Shown here in pieces: positions 7,853 to 15,791 of a stretch of 64,000 nt of DNA. The stretch spans positions 62,001 through 126,000 of the forward strand of contig NZ_FRAC01000007.1 in NCBI RefSeq assembly GCF_900142215.1. The letters run 5' to 3'. This DNA is from Anaerocolumna jejuensis DSM 15929. GTDB lineage: Bacteria > Bacillota > Clostridia > Lachnospirales > Lachnospiraceae. The translations under genes were made by a program, and so were the position numbers. How positions within the stretch are numbered: position 1 is the first letter of the stretch; each line of letters opens with the position of its first letter. Under the pieces are notes generated by a model that searched no databases, had not been told where the DNA came from, and saw nothing but the letters and a program-made list of their open reading frames with translations.

Positions 7853-8455
7853 ATGCAAGTAGGAGATAAAATAGTATTTGACAAATATGAATGGCGAGTG
7901 CTTGACATACAAAATAATGCAGCTTTGGTTATAACTGAAGAAATAATAGAACAACGTTCTTACCATGACGCTTATAAAGATATAACATGGGCTGACTGCT
8001 CGTTAAGAACATATCTTAACGGTGAATTCTATGATAAATTCACCGCAGCTGATAAATCAAGAATAAATCCGGTAATAAATAAAAATCTTGACAATCAGTG
8101 GTATGGTTCAAAAGGCGGAGCAGATACGAGGGACTATATATTTTTATTAAGCCTTGAGGAAGTGTGCACATATTTTGGTGACAGTCTTTCAAAACTGCAA
8201 AATCGAGGAAAAAATCAAAGATACTGGTTTGAAAGAAAAGATGAAAACAACAGTAAGCGGATAGCAAGACTTCATGGTAAAGAATGGGATTGGTGGTGGT
8301 GGCTTCGGTCGCCGGGCCGCGTTAATGTTAAAGCCGTTTACATCTTCGGGACTGACGGTAATATAGGGATTCAAGGCAACAATATATTGAAAGGCAACCT
8401 TAGCGATGGCAGATGTACAGGAGGTATCCGTCCTGCCTTGTGGCTGAAGCTGTAA
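7853..8455 (+). CDS. DUF6273 domain protein
   Basis: A 200-aa protein of unknown function. It has the hallmarks of the DUF6273 family common in Clostridia: an N-terminal small beta segment (VGDKIVFDKYEWRVLDI), a middle SLRTYLNGEFYDKF segment, and the C-terminal WWLRSPG followed by GGIRPALWLKL at the very end. There is no signal peptide or membrane segment, so it is likely cytosolic. The ATG at 7853 has GGAGG nine bases upstream. It is probably in an operon with the MerR gene before it. The Trp-rich stretch (four consecutive W, about residues 146-149) suggests a carbohydrate- or aromatic-ligand surface, which is inference only. Confidence 0.75.
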   Translation: MQVGDKIVFDKYEWRVLDIQNNAALVITEEIIEQRSYHDAYKDITWADCSLRTYLNGEFYDKFTAADKSRINPVINKNLDNQWYGSKGGADTRDYIFLLSLEEVCTYFGDSLSKLQNRGKNQRYWFERKDENNSKRIARLHGKEWDWWWWLRSPGRVNVKAVYIFGTDGNIGIQGNNILKGNLSDGRCTGGIRPALWLKL

Positions 8456-8561
8456 TAGAATCGGATAATAAGCACAACACCGCCCACGATCAATTAGGAA
8501 ATTGTTAAAGGTAAAATTTTCTTTATATTAAGAATAAAAAGTTTATAATTGGGAGGTAATT

Positions 8562-8992
8562 ATGAGAAGAATAATAGTTGTTTTCCTTTTAATTATATTA
8601 TGTTTTTGTTTTACATCGTGTCAGAAAACTTATCAGACCCCTGCGGGGGTAAAAACCTATCAAAAACCAATGGATGTTATATATATATATACCATGAAGC
8701 TTTTGGACAACGATATCCAGAATACAAAATAGATTTAAAAAATAAAAAGTTTTGGGAGTTTACATCCGATGGTTATGAGAATTATATTGCTCGTGATTCC
8801 TCAGTAGAAAATGAGGGTTTTACTTTCGTTTGCAGCTTAGACGATGATAAAATCGAAACATTTATTCTTGATTCTTCAAGATATGGATTTACCAAATGGA
8901 AAAAATCTTATAGGAATAATAAAATTTTAGATGGACATCAGTGGGGAATAACAATAGTTTTCAGATTCCACAAAAAAAGAAATAACAGGTAG
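8562..8992 (+). pseudogene. small lipoprotein broken at a (TA)7 tract
   Basis: A good ribosome site (GGGAGG 8551-8556) precedes an ATG at 8562 that starts a lipoprotein signal (MRRIIVVFLLIILCFCFTSC). That frame runs into a stop after ~56 codons. The frame carrying the rest of the protein (from about KNKKFWEFTSDG to the stop at 8992) is offset by two bases. The switch falls at a run of seven TA units, 8678-8691. Losing one unit, or gaining two, would join the signal to a ~143-aa secreted lipoprotein. It may be a phase-variable gene in the off state, a decayed gene, or a sequencing slip in the repeat. No family is recognised for the mature part. Confidence 0.65.
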
Positions 8993-9177
8993 CAATAATA
9001 CCCTAAAACATGGAATGATATGTATGATACTTTCGAAAACTTAACAAGTAAAAAAGTTCTTTTATATAAAGATGAATAATCCTACAGTAATATTTATCCC
9101 ATGATAAATAACAGAAGCCGCAAACCTCCTATTTATTAGTATTTACGTGTGCGGAGATTTATTCATATCTCGGACTT
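8993..9177. other. non-coding stretch
   Basis: This holds short open frames without ribosome sites and a weak CCGCA/TGCGG dyad near 9121-9161. I see no gene or regulatory site I can support. Confidence 0.4.
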
Positions 9178-9325
9178 AATGAAAAATGGTCGCTAATCCT
9201 TTAAAATCAAGGATTAGCGATTTTTTGCTGCTTGAAAATGATATTTGCAGGATGCGTACAACATTTTTTTACGTACTCAAATTGCTATAGTGCCTGTTCA
9301 TATAGGCACGATTCTGCTCGTCATT
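9178..9325 (-). pseudogene. second integrase 3'-end scar with its terminator
   Basis: The block resembles 68-220 over its whole length: the same hairpin (here perfectly paired, TCGCTAATCCTT 9190-9201 with AAGGATTAGCGA 9209-9220, then six T) followed by the tail of the integrase reading frame. On the minus strand, 9283-9325 encodes a peptide like DEQNRAYMNRHY, matching NEIEKNRAYMDKAL of the copy at 165-329. The rest of the integrase is absent. Confidence 0.6.
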
Positions 9326-9373
9326 CTTTCAACGTTTGGCTGCATAAACAATGATATATTTTTCTACCTCTGT

Positions 9374-9402
9374 TTGACTTCCTATATTAGGAAAAGTATA
9401 AT
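9374..9402 (+). promoter_or_regulatory. promoter with palindromic operator, copy 1
   Basis: TTGACT (9374-9379) and TATAAT (9397-9402) have a 17-bp spacer. The spacer is filled by the palindrome TTCCTATATTAGGAA (9379-9393), a plausible repressor operator. The same promoter with its flanks recurs at 10358-10398. Confidence 0.75.
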
Positions 9403-9463
9403 GATATAATGGAAATTTGTACCATAGAGTATTTATGTAATCTATGCAAAGGGAGGTAACAGT

Positions 9464-10306
9464 ATGGAAAAACTCTTAATTGTTGATGGACATAACCTGC
9501 TTTTTCAGATGTTTTACGGTATGCCGTCGCGAATAGTAAACTTAGATGGTAAAACTATACAAGGCACACTGGGTTTTGTTGGAGCATTAATAAAAATAAT
9601 CAAAATGACAAACCCAACTCACCTTGTTGTTTTGTTTGATGGTGAACATGAAAATGACAGAGTAGAACTTTTTTCCCAATATAAGGCTAACCGCATAGAT
9701 TATTCGCAGGTAAAAGAAGAAGATAATCCATTTTCACAACTACAAGATGTGTATGATGCGCTCTCATTCATGAACATAAAATATACAGAGATTGACGAAT
9801 TGGAAACAGACGATGTAATTGCAAGCTATGTTTATACCTACGAAAAGTCAATTGAAATTGTTATATCTTCATTTGATAGTGACTTTTTTCAGCTCATCAA
9901 CGAGAAAGTGTATATATTGCGTTATCGCGGGCAAAATACAGTGATTTGCGATTCTCAATTCATAAAGGATAAATATAGTATTATGCCATCCCAATATGCG
10001 GATTTCAAATCTTTAACAGGCGATAAATCTGACAATATAAATGGTGCTGAAAAAGTTGGAATTAAAACCGCTTCCGCACTTATAAACCAGTTTGGCAGCT
10101 TGAAGAGAATTATTGACAATGCTGAAATAATCGAAAAACAATCAATTCGTGAAAGCATAATCAGAAACAAAGGGAGATTGCAAGCTAACTATAAACTTAT
10201 AAAACTTGATAATCGAGCTAAGATACCTTTTACGATAAATGAACTTTTATACAATTATAACCTTATTACCACAAATGAAGTATTGAAAGGAATTGGATTG
10301 AAATAA
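9464..10306 (+). CDS. 5'-3' exonuclease (PIN/FLAP nuclease)
   Basis: A 280-aa stand-alone homologue of the 5'-nuclease domain of DNA polymerase I (ExoIX/YpcP type), which removes 5' flaps and RNA primers using bound Mg2+. The N-terminal metal-binding start LLIVDGHNLLFQMFYG, the VVLFDGE strand, ETDDVIASYV and SFDSDFFQL supply the acidic cluster. The helix-hairpin-helix GDKSDNINGAEKVGIKTASAL (about 187-207) is the DNA-binding H3TH. A GGGAGG ribosome site precedes the ATG at 9464. It has its own promoter with a palindromic operator that is shared with the next gene's promoter, so the two may be co-regulated. Confidence 0.88.
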   Translation: MEKLLIVDGHNLLFQMFYGMPSRIVNLDGKTIQGTLGFVGALIKIIKMTNPTHLVVLFDGEHENDRVELFSQYKANRIDYSQVKEEDNPFSQLQDVYDALSFMNIKYTEIDELETDDVIASYVYTYEKSIEIVISSFDSDFFQLINEKVYILRYRGQNTVICDSQFIKDKYSIMPSQYADFKSLTGDKSDNINGAEKVGIKTASALINQFGSLKRIIDNAEIIEKQSIRESIIRNKGRLQANYKLIKLDNRAKIPFTINELLYNYNLITTNEVLKGIGLK

Positions 10307-10363
10307 TATGTATAATTAGCTAATACGAAGCGGACAACTTTCAATTGTGCGTCCAGCCTCTGA

Positions 10364-10392
10364 TTGACTTCCTATATTAGGAAAAGTATAAT
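10364..10392 (+). promoter_or_regulatory. promoter with palindromic operator, copy 2
   Basis: TTGACT (10364-10369), the palindrome TTCCTATATTAGGAA (10369-10383) and TATAAT (10387-10392) match the promoter at 9374-9402. The shared block is 41 bp (9368-9408 and 10358-10398) with one difference. It drives the GNAT gene at 10477. Confidence 0.75.
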
Positions 10393-10476
10393 GATATAAA
10401 TTGTAATTTATAGTTTGATTTAATTATATATAATTGAAAAAAATGTTATAAAGATCTTTATTGAAAAGAGAAGAAA

Positions 10477-11325
10477 ATGATTAGAGAATTTAAAGCTGAA
10501 GATAAAAAACAAATAGTAGATATACTTAAACAAGGAACTATGATTGACATTGATGATATCAATTTTATTACTGATAATAGTAATAAAATAATAGTTTTTG
10601 ATGATAACGAAGCCGGAATTCTAGGGTTTAGTACCTTTCGAATATGGGGTACGGATAATAATAAAGCAGATATATATGCTTATGTAGTTCCGAGTTCAAG
10701 GAAAAAAGGAATTGGAGCTCTGTTATATCATGAAATAATGAAGAACATAGAAGATATTAATCTCGAATTTATAAGCACAAGAATTAAGCTGGACAAAGAT
10801 GATGCAACATCTTTTTATACAAAATTAGGTTATGAAAAGTGGTATGTAGAGCTTGTTCTACATTATCACGGTTCAGAACAGCCTAAATCCAGTCTAAATT
10901 TTGTACAATATGAAGATAAATACTTTGAACAATATGCGGAAGGATTACGAACCAGCTTTTATGAACTTAGAAAGTCAAATGATTTTCAACCTTATTTATG
11001 TTGTGAGTTAAACGAAGAAAAAAGAAAAGAATTCCTAGGCAATAAAGAAAATCTTTTCTTACTACTAAATAATGAAAAGCTAATAGCATCAGTAATTATT
11101 TATAATAATGGCTCTATAGGTGATATATTTGTACTTCCATCCTATCAAGGTAAGGGGTATGGGAAGAAATCAATGCAATTTGCCATTAATAAGGCTATAG
11201 GATATGGGAGTAACTGTATTTCCTTAAGTGCAATAGATTGGAATACCAGGGCATTAAACTTATACCAAAGCCTTGGATTTGATATTGTACAAACCACTCA
11301 TTACTATAGACTGTTTAGTGCTTAA
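10477..11325 (+). CDS. tandem GNAT N-acetyltransferase
   Basis: A 282-aa protein with two GNAT domains, which move an acetyl group from acetyl-CoA to an amine. The first domain (1-~130) carries the acetyl-CoA loop VVPSSRKKGIGALLYHEI and ends at FYTKLGYEKW. The second (~150-282) carries VLPSYQGKGYGKKSMQFAI and ends at LYQSLGFDIV. Both loops keep the R/Q-x-x-G-x-G pyrophosphate-binding pattern, so both may bind the cofactor. It is expressed from an operator-bearing promoter shared with the exonuclease gene. The substrate is not predictable from sequence. Confidence 0.85.
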   Translation: MIREFKAEDKKQIVDILKQGTMIDIDDINFITDNSNKIIVFDDNEAGILGFSTFRIWGTDNNKADIYAYVVPSSRKKGIGALLYHEIMKNIEDINLEFISTRIKLDKDDATSFYTKLGYEKWYVELVLHYHGSEQPKSSLNFVQYEDKYFEQYAEGLRTSFYELRKSNDFQPYLCCELNEEKRKEFLGNKENLFLLLNNEKLIASVIIYNNGSIGDIFVLPSYQGKGYGKKSMQFAINKAIGYGSNCISLSAIDWNTRALNLYQSLGFDIVQTTHYYRLFSA

Positions 11326-11393
11326 ATTAGCTTATTAGTCATGTTAATTCACAATCTTTCGCAAATGCAAATCAATTTAAAAAGAGGTTAAAA

Positions 11394-11963
11394 ATGAAAT
11401 ATGACGATTATTTTGCGGCAATACCGCACCTTGAAACCGATAGATTGATTTTACGTGCCTTCTATCGTGAGGATATAAACACCTATTTAGAAATTATCCA
11501 TGACCCACAGGTACAGCAATTTTTAGGCGGTGGAGTGAACCTTTTCAATGAAGAACCACATATATCAAATTGGTTAAACAACATAAATGGTAGACTTCTT
11601 AAATCAAAAACAGTGTTTACATGGTGCGTAGAATATAGGAGTGAGAAAAAGGTCATAGGACGAATTGATTTGGGCGGTTTTGTAAAAAAAACAATGGCAG
11701 AGATATCCTACTATTTTTCTCCTGAATATGGGGGAATGGGATTAGCTACAGAGGCAGTGAAAGAAGTTACACAGTTTGGATTTGATGATTTAAAATTACA
11801 TAGAATACAGGCTGCGGTTATGCCGGATAATGTCCCCTCGTTAAAGGTATTGAAAAAGGCAGGCTTTGTTGAAGAAGGAATATTGAAGAAATATCTGTTT
11901 GGCAAGGAATTTCATGACACGGTTATGTTAGCAGCCATTCGTGAAGAAAACTTAAATAAATGA
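11394..11963 (+). CDS. RimJ/RimL-type GNAT acetyltransferase
   Basis: A 189-aa acetyltransferase of the RimJ/RimL/SpeG-like GNAT type (Acetyltransf_3). The start LETDRLILRAFYREDINTYLEI is typical of the family. The acetyl-CoA loop is PEYGGMGLATEAVKEV, and the C-terminal block reads HRIQAAVMPDNVPSLKVLKKAGFVEEG. The ribosome site is AGAGG, ten bases before the ATG. The family acetylates ribosomal protein N-termini, aminoglycosides or small amines; the substrate here is unknown. It follows the tandem GNAT gene by 68 bases and may be in the same transcript. Confidence 0.88.
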   Translation: MKYDDYFAAIPHLETDRLILRAFYREDINTYLEIIHDPQVQQFLGGGVNLFNEEPHISNWLNNINGRLLKSKTVFTWCVEYRSEKKVIGRIDLGGFVKKTMAEISYYFSPEYGGMGLATEAVKEVTQFGFDDLKLHRIQAAVMPDNVPSLKVLKKAGFVEEGILKKYLFGKEFHDTVMLAAIREENLNK

Positions 11964-12027
11964 AGCATTATATGTTATAAATTTAACTTCAGATTAATAA
12001 ATAAAATAAAAGAAAGAGGTTTGATGT

Positions 12028-12507
12028 ATTTTAGAAAACAGAGCAAAAAACCAAATAATTACTAAAAAGTCTAAAGGTATAGTAATGTTATTGATTATAT
12101 CGCTGTTACTAATGCTAACAGCATGTTCAGTAAATAATAAGAAATCCATCGCTACATCAGATATACCAACGATAACTACAACTGAGATGCCAAAATCTAC
12201 AGTCTCACTAACAGTGTCTCCCACCGAGATGCCAATTACGACAGGAGAACCAACGCTGACCCCAGATAATGCTACAAATCTGGAAAACATCAAATACGGT
12301 TTTGAAAATGACATTGATGCTCCATATAAGCAATATATAAAAAGCCTTAAATATTTAGACAAAAATGACTTGAAATCAGAGGAATATTACATGGATTACA
12401 GTGTCAAAATGGTTGAAATAACAAGTAAATCTTTAAATAATTGGGATAAAGAATTAAACAAAATACTTAATACAGATAATATTCAGTCGCAGGTGGCAAA
12501 TAATTAG
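12028..12507 (+). CDS. small lipoprotein, Thr/Pro-rich
   Basis: A secreted, probably lipid-anchored protein of unknown function. A hydrophobic stretch MLLIISLLLMLTAC ends in a lipobox Cys, followed by a Ser/Thr/Pro-rich linker (about 45 residues) and a charged C-terminal part. The ATG at 12085 leaves no positive n-region and has no ribosome site. The same frame is open back to an ATT at 12028, which sits eight bases after AGAGG (12015-12019) and adds a Lys/Arg-rich leader, so I use that start. An ATG at 12024 in another frame stops after 13 codons, so a one-base frameshift near the start is the alternative. Confidence 0.55.
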   Translation: MLENRAKNQIITKKSKGIVMLLIISLLLMLTACSVNNKKSIATSDIPTITTTEMPKSTVSLTVSPTEMPITTGEPTLTPDNATNLENIKYGFENDIDAPYKQYIKSLKYLDKNDLKSEEYYMDYSVKMVEITSKSLNNWDKELNKILNTDNIQSQVANN

Positions 12508-12635
12508 TTATAATACTACTTCACTTTTCTGGAGCTTTGAGAACCCATGAGTAAATTCTTAGGTACAAGGCTCCAATTTATACGTATTGTATCGCTCAGG
12601 CGCTATCAAAAAATAACAAGGAAAGGAGTAATAAA

Positions 12636-12680
12636 ATGATTAAAATGAAAGCAGTGAATGGAGGATACACTTTAAAATAG
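12636..12680 (+). CDS. 14-aa leader-like ORF before a GNAT gene
   Basis: A short frame MIKMKAVNGGYTLK with a strong ribosome site (GGAAAGGAG, 12619-12629 region) and its stop 27 bases before the next gene's start. It could be a regulatory leader peptide or the surviving start of a lost gene. There is no direct evidence that it is translated. Confidence 0.35.
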   Translation: MIKMKAVNGGYTLK

Positions 12681-12707
12681 CCTCTGTAAATTGAAGGAGG
12701 AAAATTA

Positions 12708-13166
12708 ATGGTTGTTTATATTGAAGACAAGAAGCAAAAGGAATCAATTTCAAGTATAATATTAGCAGATTTGCCTGATTGGTTTGGATTACCGGATAGT
12801 ACAGCCGAGTATATAAAATGTAGTCAAGAACTGCCTTTTTGGGCAGAAATAGAAAATAATACGGCAAAAGGTTTTATTAATTTAAAAGAAACCAGTTCAG
12901 ATACTGCTGAAATTTATGTTATGGGTGTTTTAAAAACAATGCATAATAATGGTATTGGTAAGAAATTATTTGAAGCTTTTTATTCATATGCTAAAGAGCA
13001 CAATTATTCATTTATACAGGTAAAAACAGTACAAGAAGGTCATTATGAGGAATATGACAGAACAATTCAATTTTATAAAAAACTAGGTTTTAAAGAACTT
13101 GAATGTTTCCCTGCATTATGGGATGAATGGAATCCCTGTCAAATTTTTATTATGGCAATTAAATAA
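12708..13166 (+). CDS. GNAT N-acetyltransferase
   Basis: A 152-aa single-domain acetyltransferase. The acetyl-CoA loop is VLKTMHNNGIGKKLFEAFYSYA and the C-terminal part is IQFYKKLGFKELE, both standard for the family. The start at 12708 has GGAGG at the right distance. A 14-codon ORF with its own ribosome site lies just upstream. The C-terminal WDEWNPCQIFIM block is typical of a Clostridia subgroup of GNAT enzymes with no known substrate. Confidence 0.85.
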   Translation: MVVYIEDKKQKESISSIILADLPDWFGLPDSTAEYIKCSQELPFWAEIENNTAKGFINLKETSSDTAEIYVMGVLKTMHNNGIGKKLFEAFYSYAKEHNYSFIQVKTVQEGHYEEYDRTIQFYKKLGFKELECFPALWDEWNPCQIFIMAIK

Positions 13167-13252
13167 ATCGTAGTGGCATATATGTGACATTACATGGATG
13201 CCACATTGCCCAAGCGTGACAAGTCTCAGGAACTTAATTTGCGCTAAAAGAC

Positions 13253-13298
13253 AGCCCGGAGGGGGATGAGAAAATTCATCCTGTATTCGGGCTTTTTT
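13253..13298 (+). terminator. intrinsic terminator after the GNAT gene
   Basis: AGCCCG (13253-13258) pairs with CGGGCT (13288-13293), with an inner GGATGA/TCATCC stem and a T-run to ~13298. It separates the GNAT block from the ABC transporter. Confidence 0.8.
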
Positions 13299-13524
13299 CT
13301 TTATTTAGGTATTCCACTCCCTGTTTATCATCCTATTCTATCGTGCAATGGTTGGTGTGGCGCTAACTGAACTGCTGGCCGGGATAAATTTTTGAGTAAG
13401 TACCCGCTTCTTTATAAAATCCTTAAAAATGGCTGTTATCATAGAAGTACAAGTCAAAAGGAAGTACAACCCTATGGAACGGACACTGTACAAACCGGCT
13501 GCTAAATGTGAAATGGAGGAAGTT
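13299..13524 (+). other. non-coding or remnant stretch before the lanF-like gene
   Basis: Short coding-like scraps are visible, for example a frame reading MVGVALTELLAGINF before a stop near 13395 and an in-frame 32-codon extension of the next gene without a ribosome site. They look like decayed gene ends, but I cannot name them. Confidence 0.3.
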
Positions 13525-14229
13525 ATGATGTGTGAGTACATAATAGAAACCAATAATGTTTCTAAAAAATTTAAAAAGACATATGCAATAAAAGATTTAT
13601 CTATGGCTGTAAAAAAAAATTCTGTCTACGGTTTATTAGGACCTAATGGTGCTGGCAAATCAACATTATTAAAGATGATTACTGGAATTATCCGACCGAC
13701 TTCAGGTGAAATATTATTCAACAATCACCCTTGGACTCGAAAAGATTTATTGGACATTGGTTCATTAATCGAATCACCTCCACTATATGAGAATCTAACG
13801 GCATTTGAAAATTTAAAAGTGCGAGGGACTCTTATGGGGATTTCAACAAATAAATGTTATGAAGCTTTACAAATGATGGACTTAATTGATGCTAAAAATA
13901 AAAAGACATCCGATTTTTCGTTGGGAATGAAACAGAGATTGGGTATAGCCTTAGCGCTGCTAAATAACCCTGATTTATTAGTCTTAGATGAACCTACAAA
14001 CGGGTTAGATCCTTTTGGTATTGATGAATTAAGGAAAATGATTCGGAGATTTGCGGAGTCTGGAATTTCTGTCATTATATCAAGCCATATTTTAAGCGAA
14101 GTACAACAAGTTGCCGATGACATAGGGATCATATACAATGGATCGCTCCTGTATCAAGATAAAATTGATGCAAATGAAAACCTGGAACAATTGTTTATGG
14201 ATATCATCAGAAAGGAGCGTGCATCCTGA
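13525..14229 (+). CDS. LanF/CprA-type ABC transporter ATPase (lantibiotic or antimicrobial-peptide immunity)
   Basis: The ATPase of a three-part exporter that removes lantibiotics or similar cationic peptides from the membrane. Walker A GPNGAGKST (residues 39-47), ABC signature SLGMKQRLG (132-140) and Walker B LLVLDE (151-156) are intact. The Q-loop Gln is replaced by Glu in GSLIESPPLYENLTA (Glu83), the E-loop that is diagnostic of LanF/CprA proteins. Start at ATG 13525 (or the adjacent ATG 13528) just after GGAGG; a longer upstream frame has no ribosome site. It overlaps the permease gene by one base. The gene order F-E-G-R-K matches the lantibiotic immunity and C. difficile cpr loci. No lantibiotic precursor or LanM/LanBC gene is nearby, so it probably defends against peptides from other cells. 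Confidence 0.9.
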   Translation: MMCEYIIETNNVSKKFKKTYAIKDLSMAVKKNSVYGLLGPNGAGKSTLLKMITGIIRPTSGEILFNNHPWTRKDLLDIGSLIESPPLYENLTAFENLKVRGTLMGISTNKCYEALQMMDLIDAKNKKTSDFSLGMKQRLGIALALLNNPDLLVLDEPTNGLDPFGIDELRKMIRRFAESGISVIISSHILSEVQQVADDIGIIYNGSLLYQDKIDANENLEQLFMDIIRKERAS

Positions 14230-14990
14230 TGCTACGAACATATTTAAAAGCAGAAAACTTGAAATTTAAGCGCTCCCTATTTAGAAAACTCATTCTATTT
14301 ATTCCAGCGGCCTTAATTTTAATATCTATGGTATTTATATTTATTGGTATTGGTTTAGGCGGTTTTTCAAGCTCTATCGTATGCAATTGGTGTATGCCTA
14401 TTGCGTCTTTGTCCATTGCGATTTTATGTCATTTAGTAAATAATAAGGATCAAAAACACAAATACCGAACTCTTTATAGCTTGCCCATCGACTTGAAGAA
14501 GACATTTATTTCTAAAACAATTTTGATAGCGCTTAATCTTTTGATAATATCATTATTGCTATCGTTTATCACTGTTATCTCTGAAGGCATATCGTCAGGT
14601 GTTTCAATCGCAACTAGTCATACCGGGTATTATATTTTAGGATACTGCTTATTGTGGTTCTCATTATTATGGCAGATTCCTTTCTGTTTATTTTTGGATC
14701 AAAAAGTCGGATTTGTTGGTTCTGTCATAATAAATTTGTTTGCCAGTGCGTTCGGCGGGTTATTTTTTTCCTTGACGCCTTTGTTTTGGTTCTTCCCATA
14801 TAGCTGGCCTGCGAGGTTTATGGTTACATTATTTGGAGTTTTGCCAAACGGATTATTGGTTGAAGCAGATTCAAGACACATTTTGAATTTAGGAGAAAGT
14901 TCGTTGCTGGTATTGGTATCCTTGCTTGCTATGTTAGTTCTTTTAGTCTTGTTTTCCCGCTGGTATGGAAGGCAGGTGTATCGCAAATGA
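14229..14990 (+). CDS. LanE/MutE-type immunity ABC permease
   Basis: A 253-aa membrane permease that partners the ATPase before it. It begins with the family-typical soluble start YLKAENLKFKRS, followed by about six hydrophobic segments (for example residues 21-43, 52-72, 95-120, 135-160, 170-195, 225-245). Its start codon overlaps the stop of lanF (TGATG), and its stop overlaps the start of the next gene (ATGA), which implies translational coupling and equal production. It is assigned to the EpiE/MutE family by sequence style and position. The AT-rich composition matches its two neighbours upstream but not the regulators downstream. Confidence 0.85.
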   Translation: MLRTYLKAENLKFKRSLFRKLILFIPAALILISMVFIFIGIGLGGFSSSIVCNWCMPIASLSIAILCHLVNNKDQKHKYRTLYSLPIDLKKTFISKTILIALNLLIISLLLSFITVISEGISSGVSIATSHTGYYILGYCLLWFSLLWQIPFCLFLDQKVGFVGSVIINLFASAFGGLFFSLTPLFWFFPYSWPARFMVTLFGVLPNGLLVEADSRHILNLGESSLLVLVSLLAMLVLLVLFSRWYGRQVYRK

Positions 14991-15718
14991 CTATTATGAG
15001 GGAGTTTTTTTCTAACTTTACCAAAATCAAACGAACTCCAATTATTTTATTGCATTTGTTACTGCCTATAGTGGTTACAACCTTATTTTTAGTTTATTAC
15101 GCTTTTGCCGGATACCATATTATTCCTGATGTGAGGTTGTTTTTCGTTATATTGCAAATATGTTATCCGATTTTTGTTAGTATAGTTGTGCCAATTTTAA
15201 TTAATTTAGATAGGAACATAAACAATATTCAAAATGCTCTGGGTTTAGTGGAGTCTCGAAGAAGCGTATATCTGGGGAAATTGCTCTTTCTGCTGTTTCT
15301 TTCAGCCACAAGTATGATAATATATGAACTATGTTTCTATGTTGGAGTCAATTTGTTTCTAGATATCAGCATAACACACTTTGGCTTCTATCTTGTCATA
15401 TTTTATATATTTTTATTTGGCAGCTTATTTTTATATTTATTACAAGTTACAATTGCTTTTCGGTTTGGTTCAAGTATTTCTGTTTTGTTAGGGATAGCTG
15501 GTACAATTTTAGCTGGTTATTTTGAAAATGCGATTGGTGATAAAATCTGGCCGATTATTCCTTGGGAATGGGGTGTTCGGTTTTTGGAAAATTATTTTGG
15601 CTTTACAAGTACACCTGCTTTTCCTGGAATTATTTCTCTAATTATTATTACTTCGATTGTTCTGGTTTTGTCACTACTATGGTTTAACAGATGGGAGGGT
15701 AAAGTCATACAGGAGTAA
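14987..15718 (+). CDS. LanG/MutG-type immunity ABC permease
   Basis: The second 243-aa permease of the LanFEG exporter. It starts REFFSNFTKIKRTPIILLH and has about six membrane segments; the C-terminal LLWFNRWEGKVIQE mirrors the LFSRWYGRQVYRK ending of its partner, showing that the two permeases are related. It overlaps the LanE-type gene by four bases. After its stop there is a 73-base spacer with a short TTTTTCC/GGAAAAA hairpin (15763-15776) between two copies of ACAAGGAGGA, then the two-component genes. Confidence 0.85.
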   Translation: MTIMREFFSNFTKIKRTPIILLHLLLPIVVTTLFLVYYAFAGYHIIPDVRLFFVILQICYPIFVSIVVPILINLDRNINNIQNALGLVESRRSVYLGKLLFLLFLSATSMIIYELCFYVGVNLFLDISITHFGFYLVIFYIFLFGSLFLYLLQVTIAFRFGSSISVLLGIAGTILAGYFENAIGDKIWPIIPWEWGVRFLENYFGFTSTPAFPGIISLIIITSIVLVLSLLWFNRWEGKVIQE

Positions 15719-15791
15719 AACAAGGAGGAAAATCCGCTGCTCCTGCATAGGCAGTCGCATTTTTCCTTCGGAAAAACAAGGAGGATAGACT

